61,213 nt of DNA from the NCBI RefSeq assembly GCF_000378445.1, contig NZ_KB899722.1, positions 1 through 61,213 on the forward strand. The letters run 5' to 3'. This stretch comes from Deinococcus aquatilis DSM 23025 (lineage in GTDB: Bacteria; Deinococcota; Deinococci; Deinococcales; Deinococcaceae). Shown here piece by piece: positions 55,560-61,213 of the stretch. The position numbers and the translations under genes are program-made. Each line of letters begins with the position of its first letter. Within the stretch, counting starts at the first letter, position 1. The notes under the pieces were generated by a model. The model was not told the DNA's origin. It did no database searches and saw only the letters and a program-made list of their open reading frames with translations.

Positions 55560-56792
55560 TCAGCCCACAACAGCAGGCAGCCGCCCCACTTCCCGCGCAG
55601 CCAGACCCAGAGAATAGGGCACGTATTGGGGCCGCCAGCCCGGAACCGTGCCCTGCCAGTGGCGGAAGCGGGCATCGTACAGCACGGCGCGGTGAAGCAG
55701 GGCCAGCGGGATGCTGTGGGCCAACAGTGCCGACGCTTCCGGGCAGCCCAGCGCCTCCAGATAAGCCGCACTCAGCCGGGATTCCAGATCTGGATAAGCC
55801 ATTCTGATGGGGAGATTGGCCCGCGCTGGGTGCAGGGCAAAGGCCAGAAACCAGCCCACGTCCATAAAAGGATGGACTGCACACGCCGTCTCGCTCCAGT
55901 CAAACCACAGGCTCTTCCCTGCTCCGGCGAGTGCGTTGCGGGGGTGGGCGTCGCCGTGTGCGGGCAGATCGGGGAGGCCGTGCGCGACCAAGGCCCCAAA
56001 ACTGGCGCGGATGGCGGGCCGCGCCGCTTGCAGGGCCGCGATGTGGGCGGGCTTCAGACCCCAAGCGGTGAGGGTGGCCGTCTCCGACAGGAAGGCGTCC
56101 ACGCGCTGCGCCATCTCTGGCAAAGGCCAAGCGGGACAGCCCAGCGCCGCCAGAGCCGGGGCGTCGGCAGTGCGCTGAAAGTGGGCCAGTTGGCGCAGGG
56201 CCGCCGTCCATGCCTCCGGGTCTTCCACACTGTCCAGCAGAGTGCCGCCCGAACGCGTGATCAGGGTGCCCGTGGCGGTGTCGGTGTGCAGCACAGGTGG
56301 CAGCAGGGCCGGGAATCTCTGGGCCAGATAGGACGTGACGGCCACTTCACGCGGATGGGCCGTGATTTTGAGAAAGACAGAATCGCCCGACACCGCCGCC
56401 TGTATCACCGTACCCAGATCATTGCTGGACAGCAGTTGCAGGGGATCGGCGCACAGACCTTGCGCAGCCAAGCCACTTTCCAACCGGGCATTCAGCACAG
56501 GAACCCAGCCCGGACGCTGCCATTCCCACGCTCCGGGCAAGGCAGGTACGGCGGCTATTTCCCATGTCAGAACATCGGGCACACTTTCAGACAACGCCTG
56601 CAAGCGGGGCGTGCCTTCCCTGCCCAGGCTGAGGCCGCCGTCGTGCAGCAACCACGTTTCCAGGTTCCAGGCGGTGCGGATCAGGGCGGGCAGGTCAGCT
56701 TGCGCGGAAGCCTCCAGCACCGGCCACTCGCCCGCCTGCCGCAGCACCCGCACGCCGTCAGGATGCCAGATGATCAGGGGGAAAATAGACAC
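55560..56792 (-). CDS. Aminoglycoside phosphotransferase-like protein
   Basis: A 410-residue kinase-fold protein with the APH catalytic loop HGDAHPRNALAG and metal site WFDWSETACAVHPFMDVGW. The substrate is unknown; many such proteins act on sugars or nucleotides. GTG 56792 is used because TACGAT lies six bases before it; an upstream TTG would add seven residues. Confidence 0.85.
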   Translation of the reverse strand: MSIFPLIIWHPDGVRVLRQAGEWPVLEASAQADLPALIRTAWNLETWLLHDGGLSLGREGTPRLQALSESVPDVLTWEIAAVPALPGAWEWQRPGWVPVLNARLESGLAAQGLCADPLQLLSSNDLGTVIQAAVSGDSVFLKITAHPREVAVTSYLAQRFPALLPPVLHTDTATGTLITRSGGTLLDSVEDPEAWTAALRQLAHFQRTADAPALAALGCPAWPLPEMAQRVDAFLSETATLTAWGLKPAHIAALQAARPAIRASFGALVAHGLPDLPAHGDAHPRNALAGAGKSLWFDWSETACAVHPFMDVGWFLAFALHPARANLPIRMAYPDLESRLSAAYLEALGCPEASALLAHSIPLALLHRAVLYDARFRHWQGTVPGWRPQYVPYSLGLAAREVGRLPAVVG

Positions 56793-56841
56793 CGGGTCAT
56801 CGTAAACGACCAACCTCCGACGTGTTGCCGCATTTGCATGA

Positions 56842-56883
56842 CCTCATCTGTATCGCCTCACCTGTATTGCCTTATCTGCGCCG
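56842..56883. repeat. 14-bp tandem repeat upstream of gltX
   Basis: CCTCATCTGTATCG, CCTCACCTGTATTG and CCTTATCTGCGCCG follow with a 14-base period. The gltX -10 box begins 16 bases beyond. Confidence 0.7.
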
Positions 56884-56898
56884 TCCATCAGGAGGCCG

Positions 56899-56904
56899 TA
56901 TCCT
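56899..56904 (+). promoter_or_regulatory. gltX leaderless -10 box
   Basis: TATCCT ends six bases before the gltX ATG, with no ribosome-binding site in between. Confidence 0.6.
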
Positions 56905-56910
56905 GAACAT

Positions 56911-58379
<1,469 letters not shown>

Positions 58380-58383
<4 letters not shown>

Positions 58384-58733
58384 GCTTTGTTGCTGGCCTG
58401 CTGGTGGCCCTGATTGCCGTGCTGCACGTCTATATTCTGGTGCTGGAAATGTTCTTGTGGCGCACGCCCCGCGCCATGAACGCCTTCGGCACCACGCCTG
58501 AATTTGCCAATGCCACGGCTGCACTGGCGGCCAATCAGGGCCTCTACAACGGCTTTCTGGCGGCGGGTCTGTTCTGGGGGCTGATCACGCAGGCTCCAGC
58601 CATTCAACTGTTTTTCCTCGGTTGCGTGGCCGTGGCGGGCGTGTACGGCGCGGCCACGGCCAACCGCCGCATTCTGTTTATCCAGACCGTTCCGGCAGTG
58701 CTGGCGATTGTTGCCGTGCTGCTGGCTAAATAA
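58380..58733 (+). CDS. DUF1304 membrane protein
   Basis: A 117-residue protein with four helices; MFLWRTPRAMNAFGTTPEFA is typical of DUF1304. Coupled to gltX by ATGA overlap, so it is in that operon. Function unknown. Confidence 0.88.
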
Positions 58734-58761
58734 GCTCTACAGCAGACTTTACAGGAGAACT

Positions 58762-59010
58762 ATGGTTGCCAACAGCAGTGGAGTGAGTCTGGAACGCCTC
58801 GCCGTGAAGGTGCTGCTCAAGCTTCAGGCCGAGCCGGGGCGCTGGACCGCCCGCAGTCTGGCCCGCGAACTGGGCGAAACAGCCAACCGCGTGAACCGAA
58901 TCGTGCTGGCAATCGAGGCCGAAATCGGTGTGGAGCGGGACGGCGCTTACGGCAATCTGCGCGTGCTGGCTCCCGGAGCAGTGCAGGCAGACGGCGAGGC
59001 GGAGGTCTAA
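58762..59010 (+). CDS. Small helix-turn-helix-like protein
   Basis: An 82-residue protein with a winged-helix-like pattern (WTARSLARELGETANRVNRI). The start follows GGAGAACT. It could be a regulator, but no target is visible. Third gene of the gltX cluster, 28 bases after DUF1304. Confidence 0.7.
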   Translation: MVANSSGVSLERLAVKVLLKLQAEPGRWTARSLARELGETANRVNRIVLAIEAEIGVERDGAYGNLRVLAPGAVQADGEAEV

Positions 59011-59020
59011 GGGTCTAGGG
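59004..59020. repeat. GGTCTAA heptad repeat
   Basis: GGTCTAAGGGTCTAGGG lies over the end of the small HTH-like gene, a single short copy of the family at 33383-33522. Confidence 0.5.
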
Positions 59021-59152
59021 AAAAGCGTGGCTTGGGCGACGGCAAAGGCGGTTGCGGCAAGGCCAACGCCTACGCCAGAACGCCTCCACCCCGTCCCTTC
59101 CTCTACAATGCTGCCAAACGCTCGTTAGGTAGGCCGCGACAGGGAGAAACCT

Positions 59153-59590
<438 letters not shown>

Positions 59591-59630
59591 TGCTGGGCCG
59601 AGTGGGGCCAGACCGAGTGAGGCTGGGCTG

Positions 59631-60803
59631 GTGAGTGCCACCAGCGTCCAGACCACCCGCAGCAGTTATCTGCGCCTTGCCCCTCTGTACACGGCTCAGG
59701 CCCTCGCAACGGGCGCAACCACGGTCAGCACGGTTCTTGCCAGCCTCGTCATGAGTGGGCTGGGCAGCGAGAATCTGGCGGGCCTGCCCAGCACCCTGAT
59801 CAGTGCGGCGGCGGCTTTGTCGGCGGGCGCGTTCGGGGCGCTGATGCTGCGCTCTGGGCGGCGCGTGGGGCTGGGACTGGCCTTTGCACTCGGCGCGGTG
59901 GGCGCGGTGGTGGGATTCGCGGGAGCGCGGGCCAATCTCGTGCCCGTATTTCTGCTGGGCGCGGTCATGATGGGCGGCGCACAGGGCGGCTACCAGCAGG
60001 CCCGCTACGCCGCCGCTGAGAGCGTGCCCGAATCGCGGCGCGGGACGGCGCTCGGTGCGCTGATGCTGATGAGCGTGCTGGGATCGTTCCTGATGACGGG
60101 CGCGTCGGGGCTGGTGGAAAGCATCGGCGCGGGGCTGAGCGTGAGTGCCGAGGTGGGCGGCTGGCTGATGGGCGGCCTGCTGCTGGCCGGAGCCGCCATG
60201 CTGATGGCCTTCTGGAAGCCGCTGGTGGCCCCGGCGGCGGCCAGTGCAGCGGCCACGGTGCGCCTGCCTCTGCGGGAAGCCCTGGCAACTCCGGGCGTGC
60301 GCTCTACGGCTTTGGCCGTGGCAACCGCGCAGGGCGTGATGGTCACGCTGATGAGCCTGACGCCGCTGCGGGCGCACCATCAGGGCATGGATCACACCGG
60401 GATTGCCGTACTGATCTCGGGACATATTCTGGGCATGTTCGGCTTTGGGTGGCTGACCGGGCCACTGATAGACCGCTTCGGGTTGCGGCTGGGCTATGTG
60501 GGCGGCTCGATTCTGCTGATGGCGGCGGCGCTCACGGCTCCTCTGGCGGGTGCGGGCTGGCTGGGGGTCAGCATGTTCCTGCTGGGTCTGGGCTGGAATC
60601 TGGCCTTCGTCAGCGGCTCCAAGGCCCTGACCCGTTTTCCCACCGTGCAGGGCGTCACCGATGGTCTGGGGTACGTCGCGGCGGGCACAGGAACGCTGCT
60701 GGGGGGCCTCGTGATCGCCCACGCCGGATTCCCGCCCCTGGCCTACGCCTGCGCCGTGCTGGCCCTCCTGCCGCTGATCAGCGCGTGGCGAGTCCGGCGG
60801 TAG
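59631..60803 (+). CDS. Major facilitator superfamily transporter
   Basis: A 390-residue protein with about 12 helices; the loop motif [20 protein letters not shown] and [13 protein letters not shown] are MFS-like. Substrate unknown. The GTG start has a weak GAGG site. It follows the B12 gene by 40 bases and may be co-transcribed. Confidence 0.85.
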   Translation: MSATSVQTTRSSYLRLAPLYTAQALATGATTVSTVLASLVMSGLGSENLAGLPSTLISAAAALSAGAFGALMLRSGRRVGLGLAFALGAVGAVVGFAGARANLVPVFLLGAVMMGGAQGGYQQARYAAAESVPESRRGTALGALMLMSVLGSFLMTGASGLVESIGAGLSVSAEVGGWLMGGLLLAGAAMLMAFWKPLVAPAAASAAATVRLPLREALATPGVRSTALAVATAQGVMVTLMSLTPLRAHHQGMDHTGIAVLISGHILGMFGFGWLTGPLIDRFGLRLGYVGGSILLMAAALTAPLAGAGWLGVSMFLLGLGWNLAFVSGSKALTRFPTVQGVTDGLGYVAAGTGTLLGGLVIAHAGFPPLAYACAVLALLPLISAWRVRR

Positions 60804-60835
60804 ATTCTCCGGCACAGCCAAAAGCTGACCTAGCC

Positions 60836-60873
60836 AAAAGCAGGGCCGCACCCCAGATGGGAATGCGGCCCTG
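60836..60873 (-). terminator. Terminator for tRNA-Ser (and MFS gene)
   Basis: CAGGGCCGCA at 60841-60850 pairs with TGCGGCCCTG at 60864-60873. On the minus strand it is followed by CTTTTGG, fitting the tRNA; on the + strand a TTTTT lies 15 bases on. Confidence 0.75.
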
Positions 60874-60891
60874 CTTGGTTCCAGCTCTTTT

Positions 60892-60981
60892 TGGCGGAAC
60901 GGGAGAGATTCGAACTCTCGAACAGGTTGCCCCGTTACACACTTTCCAGGCGTGCTCCTTCAACCACTCGGACACCGTTCC
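60892..60981 (-). tRNA. tRNA-Ser (anticodon GGA)
   Basis: The minus-strand sequence starts GGAACGGTGTCCGAGTGG, has anticodon loop CTGGAAA (GGA), a long variable arm as in tRNA-Ser, T loop TTCGAAT and ends with encoded CCA. The acceptor stem GGAACGG pairs with CCGTTCC. Confidence 0.95.
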
Positions 60982-60991
60982 AGCGCACGCC

Positions 60992-61020
60992 AATCTAGCG
61001 GAGGCGCGGCCAAAAATCAA
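60992..61020 (-). promoter_or_regulatory. tRNA-Ser promoter
   Basis: On the minus strand, TTGATT (61015-61020) and TAGATT (60992-60997) are 17 bases apart, ten bases before the tRNA. Confidence 0.75.
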
Positions 61021-61213
61021 ATGCCTGATTTAAAGTCCAGTCTAGAAGTTGCCCAAAAGTGTGTGTCAGACGTGCTTTTTCCCTCTCCCTTTAAGTGATT
61101 TACTGCCCTCAATACCACAGGTCATTTTTGAGGGGCAATTTGATCTCAGTCACTGCAACTCACAAAATCCACATAAATTGTGAAATTGTCTATAGGGTTT
61201 TCGGTGCAGGAGC
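61021..61213. other. AT-rich right edge
   Basis: About 190 bases are clearly richer in A+T than the rest. No reading frame is visible. CACAA and TTGTG near 61161-61182 form a weak inverted repeat. It may be a promoter region of a gene beyond the window. Confidence 0.4.

Noticed and set aside
61160..61176. A second RDRM-like sequence TCACAAAATCCACATAA at the right edge
   Set aside because: Only the right half matches; the left half has two of five bases, and no promoter or gene is visible nearby.
60892..61213. Integration site at tRNA-Ser with an AT-rich island
   Set aside because: The AT-rich DNA is on the 5' side of the tRNA, not the 3' side normally used, and no direct repeat of the tRNA end is seen.

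Overview
The window looks like a chromosomal segment of a Deinococcus species. The supporting signs are high GC with strong codon bias, an alpha/beta-type E1 dehydrogenase, an aminofutalosine-type deaminase, MutS/MutL without a MutH candidate, a yidC carrying a lipobox, small proteins of Deinococcus type, a radiation/desiccation response motif (RDRM)-like palindrome at the gyrB promoter, and many start codons placed 6-7 bases after a TANNNT -10 box (the leaderless transcript arrangement known from Deinococcus). The content is mainly housekeeping and envelope genes. There is no prophage, CRISPR array or intact insertion sequence; only a small IS4-like transposase remnant lies at the left edge.

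Layout. 1-5.9 kb: transposase remnant, a minus-strand block with a degenerate Nudix protein, thioesterase and rbfA, a LysM/phosphodiester glycosidase exoprotein, a membrane protein and a membrane-anchored VWA protein. 5.9-8.3 kb: gyrB with an RDRM-like site, a sigma70-type promoter and a terminator. 8.3-12.8 kb: a secreted subtilase next to a SARP/BTAD-type ATPase regulator. 13.1-15.1 kb: kynB-kynU (tryptophan catabolism). 15.3-17.7 kb: PCuAC-Sco-CtaG copper delivery for cytochrome oxidase. 17.9-24.7 kb: LacI regulator with its own operator-like site, FUN14 protein, ECF sigma factor, PKD-CAP exoprotein, a molybdopterin-domain-like protein translationally coupled to a histidine kinase, and a DUF4384 exoprotein. 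25-28.7 kb: E1 alpha and beta of a 2-oxoacid dehydrogenase and a C39-like peptidase. 28.8-31.4 kb: rpmH-rnpA-yidD-yidC. 31.8-41.5 kb: monooxygenase-domain protein and EamA transporter, hisD, deoB, lptB-DUF3084, M42 aminopeptidase and rpmE. 41.6-46.8 kb: deaminase, Spo0M, polyphosphate glucokinase, rpmI-rplT, and a TerC-family gene behind a candidate manganese riboswitch. 47-61.2 kb: mutS, DUF2726, flavin-type and CHAD proteins, a pterin dehydratase/thioesterase pair, mutL, phosphotransferase, gltX operon, B12-binding protein, MFS transporter and tRNA-Ser(GGA).

The least explained material is intergenic. At least four families of dispersed, hairpin-forming repeats occur: a MITE-like element with 14-bp terminal inverted repeats, a two-hairpin element one copy of which has a perfect 30-bp stem, 7-bp CCACGAT arrays present in opposite orientations around genes, and GGTCTAA arrays. 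The likely regulatory finds are the gyrB RDRM-like palindrome, the terC leader and the set of about 13 leaderless-type starts. No single clearly new multi-gene system is evident; the best candidate for a poorly described module is the molybdopterin-domain-like/kinase pair at 21.7-23.6 kb.
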